From positions 1,191,501 to 1,255,500 of the forward strand of contig NC_092798.1 of NCBI RefSeq assembly GCF_918797505.1: DNA of 64,000 nt, written 5' to 3'. The notes under the pieces are model-generated. The model was not told the DNA's origin. It was given only the letters and a program-made list of their open reading frames with translations, and made no database searches. Source of the DNA: Bemisia tabaci (taxonomy: Eukaryota > Arthropoda > Insecta > Hemiptera > Aleyrodidae). The position numbers were made by a program, and so were the translations under genes. Each line of letters starts with the position of its first letter. Position 1 is the first letter of the stretch. Positions 22,854 through 34,860 of this stretch are shown one piece after another.

Positions 22854-23104
22854 TCACCCTCCAGCCAAAGTGTCTCAAGCGCCATGCGACGTTTCAAAAT
22901 TTCCGCCGCCATTTCCTTTTTTCACAGAGAAATTGTTCAACGAAGCTATGCGAAAATCTCACTGAATTTTATTTGCGCCGCCGATAAAATTCAGTGAAAT
23001 TTTCGAACAGATTTAACCGACAATTTCTGAGTAAAAAAATAAAATGGCGTCGGAAATTTTGAAACCTCGCATGGCGCTTGTGATACTTTGACCGAAAGGT
23101 GAGG
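22854..23104. mobile_element. Foldback MITE, TCACCCTCCAGCC ends
   Basis: Left TCACCCTCCAGCCAAAGTGT...CAAGCGCCATGCGACGTTTC pairs with right (reverse read) TCACCTTTCGGTCAAAGTAT...CAAGCGCCATGCGAGGTTTC. The arms continue through AAAATTTCC(G)CCGCCAT and meet near 22.98 kb at TTTTATTTGCGCCGCCGATA. It is non-coding. Confidence 0.8.
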
Positions 23105-23253
23105 AAGTAGCCACCACACCTTCAGTTCAGTTAGACGCCTTTCGCATGCAAGCTTCCAAATGGTCGAGTTCACACAGGGCGTTCGGAAAGGCAGCAATGC
23201 AAGTTTTCCTGAAGCCCAAGGATGGACGGTGCTGTCCCAGACATGATTCACTT

Positions 23254-23374
23254 GGACGTGTTTGCTGGAACGGGACTATGTCCATTGTGACATGAGCCCT
23301 GTAATGCGTATATTCTTGTGGGTCTCAGGACTCAAGTCTTAATGCACATAGTTCCGTTGGGCAGAGATACGTCG
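23254..23374. mobile_element. Family C MITE, TSD ACTT
   Basis: Left GGACGTGTTTGCTGGAACGG and right AGTTCCGTTGGGCAGAGATA-CGTCG. ACTT lies on both sides (23250-23253 and 23375-23378). Internal CATGAGCCCTG / CAGGACTCAAG arms match other copies. Confidence 0.85.
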
Positions 23375-23378
23375 ACTT

Positions 23379-24793
23379 CATGCAGGGGTCGAGCATGACG
23401 AGGCGATGACGACAATGAGGAGTGAATGATTTTCCGAATTTGAATATTCAAAAAAAACCTCGGGATCCCGGGATCCGTTCATCGCTTCGATCGGAGGTGA
23501 TGAGCGACGCGATGGGGCCCCCCGTCGCCGGCCGAGGGGCCCTACCGCCGATTCGGCCCCGTGGGCCCCGTGGGCCCCGCGCTCATTTTTCATTGCACAC
23601 CTGACGGCCACGTTGCCGATCCGCACCGGAAAACGCGCACTTTCCGGCGATGGATTTTGAGAATTTGCGAAATTTGACAACATGGCGGGACGGATGCGGA
23701 CGCAGGAAACGGGAGGGCACGACGAGACCAACGGGGAGTTTAACAACTCAATAAGTCGTAATAGGTACCGTGGTTTTTTTGTGGGCCCCGCCACCTACGC
23801 AGGGGGGAAAAGAGGAATAGGTTAAGGCAACCCCCCCCCCCCTCTCAGAAATGCACTGAGAAATATGTCTATTTGATTGAAGCGTTCGGTTCAAAGACGG
23901 CTCGATACCGAAAATTTCAGGTTCTCTCACAGAGAAGTGGTCTTCAGGGTCAGGCGCAATCCCCCCCCCCTTCCAGAATAAAATCTATGACAGTCCATAA
24001 GCGTAACAGTGCAAATTTTGCACCGTTTGAAATGACCCATTTCCCGAGTTTTCAATCGCTAATACTCATGCATGGACCGCATTTCGCAAAGAGGAACTAA
24101 ACCACATAAGCTTTTGCCAAGTTTAACTGGGTGAGTGGGTGAGCCATTCAATCGCTTGAGCGCTCTACTGTAGAAGAACTCATGTGGCAAAACGAAAACG
24201 AGAAGCGGTTGCCTATCCGCTGAACGCTTCAAGAAATTCTTGAACCGTAGTACAGAGACTTAGTTTTGGGCTGAATTGCTTTGTTTCCTCCTGTTTATTC
24301 CTCACGAAGATGCCAGAAGCAATATACCAACCGATCAATATGAAAAGCCAGGATTTTGTAACGTGAAATTTTTCGCAGAAACTTGCGGATATAATGGGTT
24401 TTGTTATTTTTTGCAAGTCTATGCGATCCTCACAGTTTTTTTTCCCAAATTTGAAGTTTTTGCACTTTGGCTGGGTAATCGTGGGTTTTCGTGGTTCATC
24501 AACCAAACGTTTTTTGCATTCTACAGAGGACGTTTTCGGCGGCGGCATTCCGCAATATTTTAATGAGCACTCGTGGTGCCGCGCTGCAAGATCATTCACT
24601 CATTTTCACTCATATATATTATTAGTTGTAAATTAAGATAAGAAAGCTCCCTTTGGAAACCACTCCTTGAAAGATCTTTTCTTAATATTTATAAAATCTG
24701 AAAATAATCGTCTTTTCGTAATTTATTTACATTTTTTCTTAACTTCTATGTGCACATGAACGATAAAAACGCGATTTTGTGATGATACAAGAA
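23379..24793. other. Non-coding with a CpG-rich patch
   Basis: 23.46-23.72 kb is strongly CpG-rich (GGGGCCCCCCGTCGCCGGCC and similar). Two C-runs flank 23.83 and 23.97 kb. I see no convincing start codon or exon. Could be a regulatory patch or a GC-rich repeat fragment. Confidence 0.35.
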
Positions 24794-25048
24794 CACTGCC
24801 TTGCTAACGAAAAACGCCGTATGAACATTCGAGAGTTGCTAAATTTCCTTCACTGAAATGTTTATTTTTTAGGAAATTTATGAATATTTTTCCCTGAAAT
24901 TTTCAGGAACTATGGTTGAAATTGAGAACAAAATTATCTGAAAATTTGAGAGAAAGATATTCAATATTTTACCGGGAAAGTCGTGATTTATCAAAGGAAA
25001 TATGGCAACGCCTGAAGGTTCATACGGCGTTCTTCCTTAGCACGGCAA
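24794..25048. mobile_element. Family A MITE
   Basis: Ends ACTGCCTTGCTAACGAAAAA and CGTTCTTCCTTAGCACGGCA, inner blocks GAACATTCGAGAGTTGC and GGCAACGCCTGAAGGTTCAT. About 80% of the element is A/T-rich linker shared with the copy at 60.3 kb. Confidence 0.85.
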
Positions 25049-25391
25049 AACAGAGACCGCGCATATTTTAGAAACCCCGCACTAACAATCTGAAAAATGT
25101 AATCAGCGAGGAAAAAATTTAGTTCGAAGGTCAACGTTAATTGTTCCCAAATGATGATTGACGAGCAACCGTTTGAGCAAAAAGTGAAATAAAATTCGCC
25201 TAATTCGTCACTGATGGATGTAGGTGTGAGCACTTTGCTAGACGAATTTTTGTAAATTAGGTTACGAATGATAAACCGAACGCTAAACTCATCATTATAA
25301 AGCAAATCCGAGATAATTTCTACATACACTGCAGGAAAAATAGCAGTGCGAAGCCCTTAAAATATATTATCTGATCACGAACAATACTAAT

Positions 25392-25688
25392 ACTGCCAGC
25401 GCTAAGGAAGAACGTCGTATATGAGCCTTCAGAACTTTTTTTCTTACTACTTCAAGAAGAAGACTTACTTAGAAGTCGCCAAATTTCCTCTGTTAAAATG
25501 CGAATTTTTCGAGAATTTTGTGAGTATTTTCCCTCCAATTTTTCAGAGAATTTGATTCGCAATCAGAACTAAATTTTCTGAAAATTTCAAGAGGAAATAC
25601 GCATAACTCTCTTTAAAAATAAATATTTTACTGAGAAACATTTGGCAACTCTCGAATGTTCATACGATGTTTTTCCTCAGCACGGCGG
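25392..25688. mobile_element. Family A MITE
   Basis: Ends ACTGCCAGCGCTAAGGAAGA and TTTTTCCTCAGCACGGCGG. About 40 bp longer than usual through an insert around 25440-25470 (CTTACTACTTCAAGAAGAAG). Directly followed by a family C copy. Confidence 0.8.
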
Positions 25689-25700
25689 AACGGGTCAGTT

Positions 25701-25824
25701 GGACGTGTTTCTGCCAAACGGAACTATGATGCGCATTAAGACATGAGCCCCGAGACCCATAAGAATGTATGCATAACAGGGCTCACGTCATGATGCACAT
25801 AGTTCCTTCGGCAGAAATACGTCC
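25701..25824. mobile_element. Family C MITE
   Basis: GGACGTGTTTCTGCCAAACG and the right end TTCCTTCGGCAGAAATACGT-CC. Flanks AGTT (25697-25700) and AATT (25825-25828) differ at one position. The internal arms TGAGCCCCGAGACCC and GGGCTCACGTCATGATGC are clear. Confidence 0.8.
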
Positions 25825-26326
25825 AATTGGAATTGAACTTATACAAATTTTTAACATGGAACATGTTCATCTTGGTTGACGAGTTTTTCTTGGTGAAATT
25901 CGTCGAGAATCTGTAAGTATGACGCGCGACAATTCGCTTTCAACGGTTTCTCGCGATAAGATGTGGAAGAATGGTTGGCGCGCTTTGCTTTGGCGCTGTC
26001 CGTGGATAATGTCAAGCGTTGAGGATATTCTAATGTCGCGGCCCGCTCGAAAATAAGCGTTTGAACTCGGCCAGAGCTTTTTTATTTTTCCCAAGCGCCG
26101 CGCGCATAAATACAGAACAACTTAAGGATAATCTCGTCAAAGCATGCTCTCGTTTTCACGCCGATTTGAATATTCCCGACGGATCAGACGCGTGAACCAT
26201 GACTCCGAGCTGGAAAAGTAGTGTTCACACTCGGAAACATACGATGCACGTGAAAAGACATTGTCCGCTAAACGCCGCCGCTCCCGCCGCCAGCTCCAGA
26301 TCACACGCTAGAAACCGCGGCATAAT

Positions 26327-26579
26327 CGCCATCGCTAAGGAAAAACGTCGTATGAAGCTTCAGGCGTTGCCAAATTTCCGTTGATAAAATACGAATTTAT
26401 TGCGAAATTTGTGAATATTTTTCCTCCAATTTTTCTGATTATTTCTTTTGCAGCCAGATATAAATCATCTGTAAATTTCGAGAGAAAATGTTCATAACTT
26501 TCTTCAAAAATGATACTTTCATCGGAGGATTTTTGGCAACTATCGAATGTTCATACGGCGTTCTTCCTCAGCACGGCAG
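26327..26579. mobile_element. Family A MITE, left end eroded
   Basis: GCTAAGGAAAAACGTCGTAT begins the readable left end. The right end CGTTCTTCCTCAGCACGGCAG is intact. Inner blocks CAGGCGTTGCCAAATTTCCG and GGCAACTATCGAATGTTCAT are as in the other copies. Confidence 0.8.
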
Positions 26580-26735
26580 ATCAGCCTTAAACTCGGTAAA
26601 AATGGAAATGCAAGCCCTTGAGAATACACCACTCTTACGTTCTTTTCGAAGAAAAGTCCGCGATAAGGGCATGGCCGAGTTTACGACGACGCGAAGGTGA
26701 AGCCAGGAATTTCATGAAAAGCCATATCTTAGAAT

Positions 26736-26912
26736 CAGTGGCAAGACGTGAATGATCGATTATCGATATTTCCCCATTTAAAGTTATGGTGAAGAATCGA
26801 TTCTTAAGGTGTTTGTTACAAATACTCAGTTTATCGATCCTTTTCCATATAGGTTCTAATGGCAGATCAGATCAATCGATACATCACAAAGCAAGCCACG
26901 TCTTTGCTTTAA
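26736..26912. mobile_element. Family D hAT-type MITE
   Basis: Starts CAGTGGCAAGACGTGAATGA and ends CACAAAGCAAGCCACGTC. Internal ATCGATTATCGATATTTCCC and AAGGTGTTTGTTACAAATAC are shared with the copies at 7.0 and 58.8 kb. No clear 8-bp duplication remains. Confidence 0.65.
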
Positions 26913-27293
26913 GTTTCACGTGAGATATTTCACGATTTCAGATACAGAGTCTCGAATATCCGCGATTCGATTATCCACGATTTTTTCGGCTGGCTGTTTT
27001 GTGTTTTTAAATCACTAAAATACTACTAAAACACTAAGATATGCGATGGAATGAATGTTTGTCAAAGTTACTTCTTTTCAGGGAAATGTATGTATTTTGA
27101 ACCAATAAGTACATTTCTGTCTAAAATTTGATAGATTGGAAATTTGATTTGATAGGATGATTTTAAAATACAGCCTTCTGATCACTCCTCCAAGCTAAAC
27201 ATCCAAGCTTGATTTTTGATTAACCGCGATAGCTCAGCTTCTTGTCACCGCGCAAGGATAATCGAAACTCTATTGGACGTATGACCGCTATCA

Positions 27294-27715
27294 TGGTTTG
27301 ATATTTGTAGTCATGTCTTTTTCTCGGGCTCGATTAAAGGAATTAACTCAAGGGAATCTTTTTCTCAGGCTCAATTAAAGAAATCAACTCGGAGAAATAA
27401 TTTTGTGAGATACTAAGAAATAAAAGTAAAAAGTATATTGGGCGTTTGAATCCTCAATGCCATTGTTTGCACGAAAAAGTTATTTAGTACATCGAATGAA
27501 ACAAATGGAAATAAGGAAAAAGTGGTTTGATATTTGTGGCCATGTCTTTTCTCAGGCTCAATTAAAGGAATTAACGCAGAGGAATAATTTTGTGAAACGC
27601 CAAAAAATACAAATAAAAAGTAACCGGAGTTTGAATCCTCAATGTCATTGGCTGCTCGGAAAAGCCATTCAATACATCGAATGAAACACATGGAAATAAG
27701 GAAAAAGTGTTTCTA
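27294..27715 (+). repeat. Diverged tandem duplication, about 200-bp units
   Basis: The first copy starts GGTTTGATATTTGTAGTCAT and the second GGTTTGATATTTGTGGCCAT. Both continue with TTTTCTCAGGCTCAATTAAA, TTTGAATCCTCAATG, CATCGAATGAAACA and AAATAAGGAAAAAGTG. Copy 1 also carries an extra internal duplication of the CTCAGGCTC block, making it about 229 bp. Confidence 0.8.
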
Positions 27716-30700
27716 TAGCTCATGTGAAGCACTAGTAGCCCCTAAAGTGCTTATAGCATTGTATCGGAGATGTTTTCCAGTTGCAAAACGTAGAAAACGT
27801 ATGAGCGGCAGGGGTGGAGATCCCAATGACGCAATCATTTGTACGTCTCCAAAAACAGAAAAACCTGCAACCAATTGTCATGTCACTCCATTTACATTCG
27901 CCCTCGCAGGACGATGCCAAATACGCATCTGGTAGTTTAAAGAAGCCTACTTCAATGTGCCAATTTTGTTTATCCGTTAAGATGTGACGTTATAAATAAA
28001 TCTCGTTCCAATTCCACCTGCCATAAATCTTCTTTCCTCAAATTTATGACATCACATCATAACAGCTGCTACATCTCTTGCTACGCCTTGTCAGCCTCCA
28101 ACTTCCAAAACATTTATGATATTCACTTCAGCTTTCAACGAGTTTTATACCGTGCGCAAAATTGGACATCGAAAGTTGAAAACTAAAAATGTTTCAAAAT
28201 ATTTCCGGGCCTACAAAAATGTATCTGTATTAATTTCAATTTCAACACTTTCTTTTCAAATACAAGGATTTAAGCATTAAGTAATTATATGATTTTAAAA
28301 TGTTTTTAGCTTGATTGCGTGTAGGAAACGACAATGACTTGCAAGGGAATACAAACATATTATTTTGCACCAAAATATTCAAATATATTTCAGGTCAGAA
28401 AGAAATTGAATGGCTGGATTATTAACAATGATTTTGGTTATTCAACTTTTAACCGATGCGAATTATTGCGCTCATCGGAGGCAGCATACAAGTCACTTGC
28501 TTGCAAATTATCAGCGACTTTTATACAGTTGCCTGCGACATATTAATCAGAGAAATCAAAGTTAGTGGCGTCTGAGAGTAACAAACGTGCGTTTTTACTG
28601 CGTGACGCACGGAATTTTTTTTTTTTACAAAGTTTCATGTTCACGTTTAAGTAGGCATCTTACGCCGTGATAATTCAGTTAAAGAAAAAAAGTAAGAGTC
28701 AACATCGCACTAAAATATGCTCACTATTGTATTTATGACATAGCGAACGTTCTACTGTTGTATATTCTCATTCAAAAATGTATATTTTACGTAACAGAGG
28801 GTGAAAATATTATCAATTATTCTAACAGGTAATGTGCGGCGATAAAATAAGTAGCATAATAAAGTAGGTAGTGCAATGGGAGGTGCAATTTACGAATTGA
28901 AATGGTTTAATCTCTGTACTAAAAAATGAAGCATCATAAATATATATGACGATAGAATATTTATTATTCAGAGTATCTGTCTCCCTGTCTGCGATCGTCA
29001 ATAGGGTATGGGGACTTGATTCAGAAAAACAAAATTGAGCTATAATGCATAGAGCATAGGAAGGGGTCCTACAAAAATGTTGGGACAAAAAACATCCATG
29101 AAAGTCAAACCAAAGTAGAGTTATGGTCTAAAGTCTACAGTTCAAAAAACGAGGTTCTAACGTAAAATCTATTCAGAATTCTAATTTACTACGTTCAGGG
29201 TGTGAAAATGGGGGATTATTATACAAGCGAACTTCCTCTATGACATGAAAAATGGACCATATTGCAAGAATTTTATCATCCATACCGACAAGAGAGAAAG
29301 TCATTCGTTGAAATCTCAAATTCCGATTTTTCGACTGCTGAATTATAAAAAAAAATCTTTCCAGCGACAACGTTTGCGAGGTCACATTTAATGGTTATTT
29401 TTTGTATGAAATACTCAGGAGCAAAAATGAGCATGGAAATTGTTCCGAATTTTTCATTTTAAAATTCAGCGACGTTACGGCAACAATAAAATAAAATCGA
29501 AAATATTCAGATATACTGTCTTAGGTGGCAACGGAGTAGCTAAAAGCATGGTCGAAAAAACTTGTTTTCAGTCCGGGCCATGACGTCACAACAAAAATTT
29601 CCTGGGAAACAAACTGTTTCCAGGCAGGTGAAGTGCTTTACTTATTAATAACTTTTTACTTCAACGGAAGATCCCAGCAATCTTGTCCTCGAATCATTCA
29701 ACACGTGTGTTTTTTCTTCTTCTTCTTCCTTTCAATTTTTTTCATAAAATGACAAAACTAATGGCTTTTCTCACATCGCCGCTGTCATAGAAAGGCGGAG
29801 GGAGGAGGGTAAAAAAAGTATACATATTTTGTACCATGGAAAACACGTATGCTTCCATCTTGATGTTTCTATTAATAGGTTTTGGCGTTAATGCACCGTA
29901 AAACAATCTTGGCCAAACCATACAACGAAGACCATATCATTTGGACTGCGTATTTTGCAATGAGGAGCCTATTCCTAGCATACATCTGCAGAGAGAAACA
30001 ATGGCATCTATTTATGCTGTTTCTGGAATGAGCCGAAAATAGCTGTACCATTCCGCAAAATGTAGTACATTTGTTACGACTAATAGGGGGCCTCGCACAT
30101 TTTCAACTTTCTCGCAGATTATTATAGACAATAGGCATGCGATAAACGCGACGAAAGGATAAAAATAATAGGTGTCATGTGCACATTCAGGTAATGCACG
30201 GCTATTATTACAGTATCTAAATTATTTATGCGTTCATATAAAATCAATTTCAAAACAAAGCATTATTATATGATAGAATTGGATCGTAGTGAGGGCATGG
30301 CTTTTACATACTCCAGCACGCCAAATCTGGTTTCATATTTTTTTCACTGAAACTGTGGATCCTCGTACTAACCACAGGAGTAGTTTGGAAAGATTATGGA
30401 ATTAATTATGCGTCTTTAACGCGGGGCAGAGTTTATTGAAAACATTGAAATATATCACTCAAATTCTGCGTAAATGTAGAAAACGAACGGTTTTGAGATC
30501 TAAGGTATTTTTTTTTTTTTTTTTTGTTATCAATCTTTTTGAAGAGGTTAATTTTGAAATTTATCATTGATTGAGTTAAAATAACCATGCATCTTCCAAG
30601 TCTTTGCGGTGATCTTTACAGCTTTCATTTTGAGCCGTGATGCTCTACGTGGAAGGGAAACTCTAAAATTGACAGACCTTGTGTGATCTGAAAGTATGAT

Positions 30701-31574
30701 ATCATAATGGTGCTTCTTTTGAAGTTCACGATTACTTTGGTCGATAAAAAACTTACTAACTATAAACTTTGAATGAAAAATTGCAAGAGCTATGTAGCTT
30801 AAAACGTGTCCGACCATGCCCACTTAGGAAAGTTCAATCTTTTTTCTTCCTCTTTACCTATTTCCTGTTTATTTGTAAGAAAATGCGAATTATCACTACA
30901 TTTACATGTACATTTTTCGTGGTTGTGTTCTCACCAAGGGATTTTAACGAGAATTATTGGTGATTTTAGAATCTCAAATAAGAGCATACTCAAGATGTTA
31001 CGGAGTTAAAATATTGAACAATGTTTAGTTCTTAAACATTACTTGTAACGGGTTTTCCCTCCCAGGAAGAAAGAAAATATTACAACGATAAAATGTCTTC
31101 CTTTTAATACCTTCCTCCAAATTAAACGTACCCGAATTTATAGATTTTTATCGTGATTAATACTAGATCCACGCAAGAACAACATAATGCGTTTCAAATT
31201 TACTTTTTCACTTTTGTGTGAATTTAACATTTTTTCGTATGCCAAGGAATTTTCGACGCTCCGAGAGTGCACCCCCCTTTGACACTTTAAAAGGGGTGGT
31301 ATTTCAGCAAAATCCAAGAGGGGCCAAAAGTTTTCAAAAAGGAGAGAAATTTTCCGGGAGATAGAAAGTATTAAAATCAGGAAAGTTATTTGAAAAACTT
31401 TACGGGCCATAGAAAAAGGTAAGCGACATCAGGGGGTGACAATGCCTCCCTTAATGACACTCATGCGAGATCTTTCCCCCCATTTATTAATTATACTTGT
31501 TCGCAACGGTTAATTCAGGAATAATAACGAATCGGCGTAGGTAAAACAATCATCTCAATTTCAAAAATTACATA
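27716..31574. other. Long quiet stretch, no supported feature
   Basis: About 3.9 kb of A/T-rich sequence with few of the window's repeats. There are fragments resembling a sequence near 52.55 kb at about 29.94-30.07 kb (TCTGGAATGAGCC, CCGCAAAATGTAGTAC). Microsatellite-like TTCTTC at 29.71 kb and a T-run at about 30.51 kb. Small open frames lack splice or start context. Confidence 0.45.
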
Positions 31575-31806
31575 CACTGGTAAAAAAAAAAAGTCGCTTG
31601 GATCTAGAGTCCAGACTCTTAAAAACATTGACAAGAAAAAATACTCTTGATTCATTCGGATTTTTGCTTGGATCGAGAACCAAGCCTCTTAATTCAAGCG
31701 GATTTTTTTTTGATTCAAACAAAATTCCGATTGAATCAAGAGTAGTTTTTCTTGTCATTGTTTTCAAGAGTCTGGACTCTAGATCCAAGCGACTTTTTTT
31801 CCAGTG
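31575..31806. mobile_element. CACTGG-type MITE, 232 bp
   Basis: Ends CACTGGTAAAAAAAAAAAGT and (reverse read) CACTGGAAAAAAAGTCGCTT. Both arms carry GATCTAGAGTCCAGACTCTT and the CTTGATTCAATCGGA-like block. Nearly palindromic over its whole length, so open frames of about 70 codons on both strands mirror each other. Flanks TA and AA do not match. Confidence 0.85.
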
Positions 31807-32474
31807 AATTTGCCATTTTTAAAAATAGTCATCCTCGAAAAAAGGGTGGGTGGGGGGGGGGGTTAAAACAAATAATTTAATCCTAAATTACCTTCATGCC
31901 CTTGATGATGGTGGGCACCGTGAAATGTTTGTATCTTGACTCCTGCAGCATTTTCTCGCTCAGATAACTGCAGTCATGATAAGGTGATCCCTGCTTTTTG
32001 CCTCCTATCGATCCGACGGGGTGATTCTTGCGTTCATGAGAAACGCCTTATTCACAATCCTCGTGGGCAGCACTATCACCATTTTGAAACGAAAATGAAG
32101 CCTTGAAGGGTGAACCCCCCGGCTTGCCCACATGGCAAAAAATAAAAAAAATCACATCACTTCCAACCGAAAACAAAACATTAGAGAACTGAGAAAGAAA
32201 AAAAAGTAAATATCTCGAGGGAAAAATTGATGATCTATAGAGCGACACACTCCTGGCAACAAAAAAGGATTAAAAAATTCAACAGACTAAAAATTCAGGG
32301 GTTCCTTCCCTTACGATCACGAAGAAAAACAATAAACAATTCAGATGTAAAAACTCGGAAGTTAGATTAGGGTATCGCGACCGGAATGCGAATTATTTCA
32401 TAATTCAACTGTATTCGCTAGAATTTTGAGGCACGGCGCGATGAGACGAAGGTCACGCTTGTCGATTTTGAAAA

Positions 32475-33080
32475 ATGTCGTTTTCCCGCGCGTGGTTTGT
32501 TTTGATTCGTCGGTTTCGGAGTGAGTTTCCGGTCAGGAGCGGATACGCGCTACCGCTGGGCGCCGCGTTCGTTCGAAGCGATACTGAGGACCGCGAGGAG
32601 CGGGCCGCGGTTGGCCGAGTGCGCGGTGGCCCCGCCCAGCGCGCCCATTGGTCGGCGCCCACCGGTGGGCGGGGCCACGGTCCCCCGGCCGGGAATCACG
32701 TCCCGGCTCCCGTACAGGATTCCTATCAACTCAAACAAATCCCCCCCTCCCCCTTGCCGCGGCCCCGTGAAACGTACACTTTTACGGGAGTTTCACGGAA
32801 GAACCGCGGTTTTTTCGTGGGGCTCCCGTTGAACGTGCGCGGTTTTTCGCGGATTCGCGCGCGCGTGTCTGCGTGCACGGGTACATGTTTGTTCCTGAAA
32901 TTATATTTTGTTTCACACCACCTCCGCGAAAGTTTTCGTCTGCCCCCCTTCGCCCCCTCCCCTCCGCGTGTAATCACTTTCAGCGTCTCCCTTCGACTCT
33001 TCCTGGTTCCCAGATTCTCAGAGCTTATGCCCTACCATCAGATTTCACCTATTTGTCGAGTGTGCCGACAGCGGATTGAA
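32475..33080 (+). promoter_or_regulatory. CpG-rich, promoter-like patch (weak)
   Basis: Strongly CpG-enriched relative to the A/T-rich surroundings. It includes an inverted CCAAT (CCCATTGGTCGG, 32645-32656) and a GC box (GGGCGGGGCC, 32667-32676) about 20 bp apart. An open frame of about 203 codons on the plus strand and several on the minus strand reflect lack of A/T stops rather than visible protein motifs. It may be the promoter or first exon of a gene I cannot define. Confidence 0.3.
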
Positions 33081-33273
33081 AATTGAAATTTTTTAGTCAC
33101 ATTTTGGGGCCATGCATTGAATAAGTTACAATCCACGTGTGAAGCAGGGCGTTACACCATTTTGTTTTTACGTGTTAAAGGATACGGCCTCACGGAGAAA
33201 AAGCCCCAAATAATGATGGTGGGGGAAGGGGGGATCGAAAATCCGAAATTCAGAGGTACGTATTTTACGAACT

Positions 33274-33506
33274 CACTGGAAAAAAAAAGTCGCTTGGATC
33301 TAGAGTCCAGACTCTTAAAAGCATTGACAAGAAAAAAAACTCTCGATTCAATCGGACTTTTGGCTTGGATCAAAAGGAAATCCGCCTAAATCAAGAAGCT
33401 CGGCTCTTCGATTTAAGGAAAAACCGGATTGAATCAAGATTATTTTTTCTTGTCAATATTATTAAGAGGCTGGATTTTAGATCCAAGCGAATTTTTTCCC
33501 ATAGTG
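33274..33506. mobile_element. CACTGG-type MITE, TSD CT
   Basis: Left CACTGGAAAAAAAAAGTCGC, right end (reverse read) CACTATGGGAAAAAATTCGC. CT on both sides. Arms GGATCTAGAGTCCAGACTCT and the complementary GAGGCTGGATTTTAGATCCA. The right arm is more decayed than in the 31.6-kb copy. Confidence 0.85.
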
Positions 33507-33579
33507 CTGGTAACTAAATTCTTAAGCGAAACATAGGGATTGTTTTACCAGGAGAGATGGCTATTACTGTACTACTGCG

Positions 33580-33806
33580 CACTGAAAAAAAATATGGTAG
33601 ATTTTATCATACTCCGACACAGCAATCCGAGTGTGGTAATAAACACCGACTCTACGGTATCATTTAACATATTTTGGTTAGTATCACCAGAGTTCTGAAT
33701 GTTCTGATGAATCCTGCTAATTCTGATTATTTTCGCCTTACAGAGTATCACTGTCTAAAAAATCAAGTAGGCTTATAGTAGGTGTTGCCATACTTTTTTT
33801 TCAGTG
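33580..33806. mobile_element. CACTGA-type MITE, about 227 bp
   Basis: Ends CACTGAAAAAAAATATGG and (reverse read) CACTGAAAAAAAAGTATGG. The interior (TAGATTTTATCATACTCCGA, GTGTGGTAATAAACACC) differs from the CACTGG copies, so this is a separate subfamily with the same terminus. No matching flank. Confidence 0.7.
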
Positions 33807-34099
33807 ATGTAGTAACAATTCAAGCCTATGAACCTAAGGGTCCTTTTCACCTAAAAGGCCAAAAAGCCGAAGTTTTATTACCACCGTTTATTTATTATCA
33901 CATGTATTTATTTTTGTCTTCCAAGGGTCCACTAACAAGGTTGGCTCAAACATATTTTAAACGGAAAAACTTTTAAGAGTTCAATGTGAGCTAATTTCAA
34001 AATTGAAGAAGGGTATTGGTGCGAAAATGTGAGTTTTTACTTTCTCGCTCCCCTAGGGTAGAGAGGAAGTATTGTCATCCTCCAAGAAAAAAAAAAAAA

Positions 34100-34860
34100 A
34101 AAAGTTGAAATTTCATCATTTCTAGACGTTTTAAGGTCCCAGGAGTCAAAATAACCATACTTGAAAAAATGTGTGTCCGTCCGTCCGACGTCCCCCAAAT
34201 CTGTCTACAGCGATATCTCAGAATCTATCTGTTCGATTTCATTCAAAATCCTCACAGAACACCATATTTATGGTCTCCTTATGCACGTCCAACGATTTTG
34301 GGGTACGCTAAAATTTGGGGGGGCTAGGGTCAAATTGGGTTAAAGGTCCATTTTCAGCAAAATCACACGGAAAGCTCATTTTGAGGGACCGTAAATTTTG
34401 AAAAATGCCTTTAATTCTTTAAAAGTGGGCATCAAGCACATCACCTGGGTCATTAATTTTAGTTCCTAAAAGATCTTTGGACTAAACTCAAAATTCAAGG
34501 GATTACGAGGCCCAAAAGTAGGGCACTTTGCTCCGCGACATCACACAAACAACTCATTTTCAAAGACTGTAAATTTGAAAAAAAATGCCTTTCATTTCTT
34601 CGAAAGTTGGCATAAGAGCACCACCTGGTTCAATAATGTAAGTTCCTATGAGGTCTTTGGACTAAACTAAAAATTGAAGGGTTACGCGTCATATAGCGAG
34701 GAGAGCACTTCGGTCACACGGAGAGCTCATGGACTGTAGATTTTGAAAAAATGCCTTTAATTCTTTGAAAGTTGGCTCAAAAGCACCATCTGAGTCATTA
34801 ATTTAAGTTCCTAAAGGATTCTTGGACTAATCTCATAATTGCAGAGGGGCCGATAGGAAA
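34100..34860 (+). repeat. Degenerate tandem repeat, three units of about 175 bp
   Basis: Units begin near 34363, 34541 and 34714 at TCACACGGA(A/G)AGCTCAT. Each continues with GACTGTAAATTTTGAAAAAATGCCTTT, TTCTTTGAAAGTTGGC, AGCACCACCTGGGTCATTAA and TTGGACTAAACTC-like blocks. Identity is moderate. The preceding TGTGTCCGTCCGTCCGACG and TATCTCAGAATCTATCTG block (34150-34230) may be the element head. Class unknown. Confidence 0.7.

Noticed and set aside
32475..33086. Plus-strand open frame of 203 codons
   Set aside because: Lies in a CpG-rich patch with several overlapping open frames on both strands and no recognisable protein motif.
34100..34860. CRISPR-like or regulatory repeat array
   Set aside because: Three diverged units of about 175 bp without short direct repeats and unique spacers. 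An ordinary degenerate tandem repeat.
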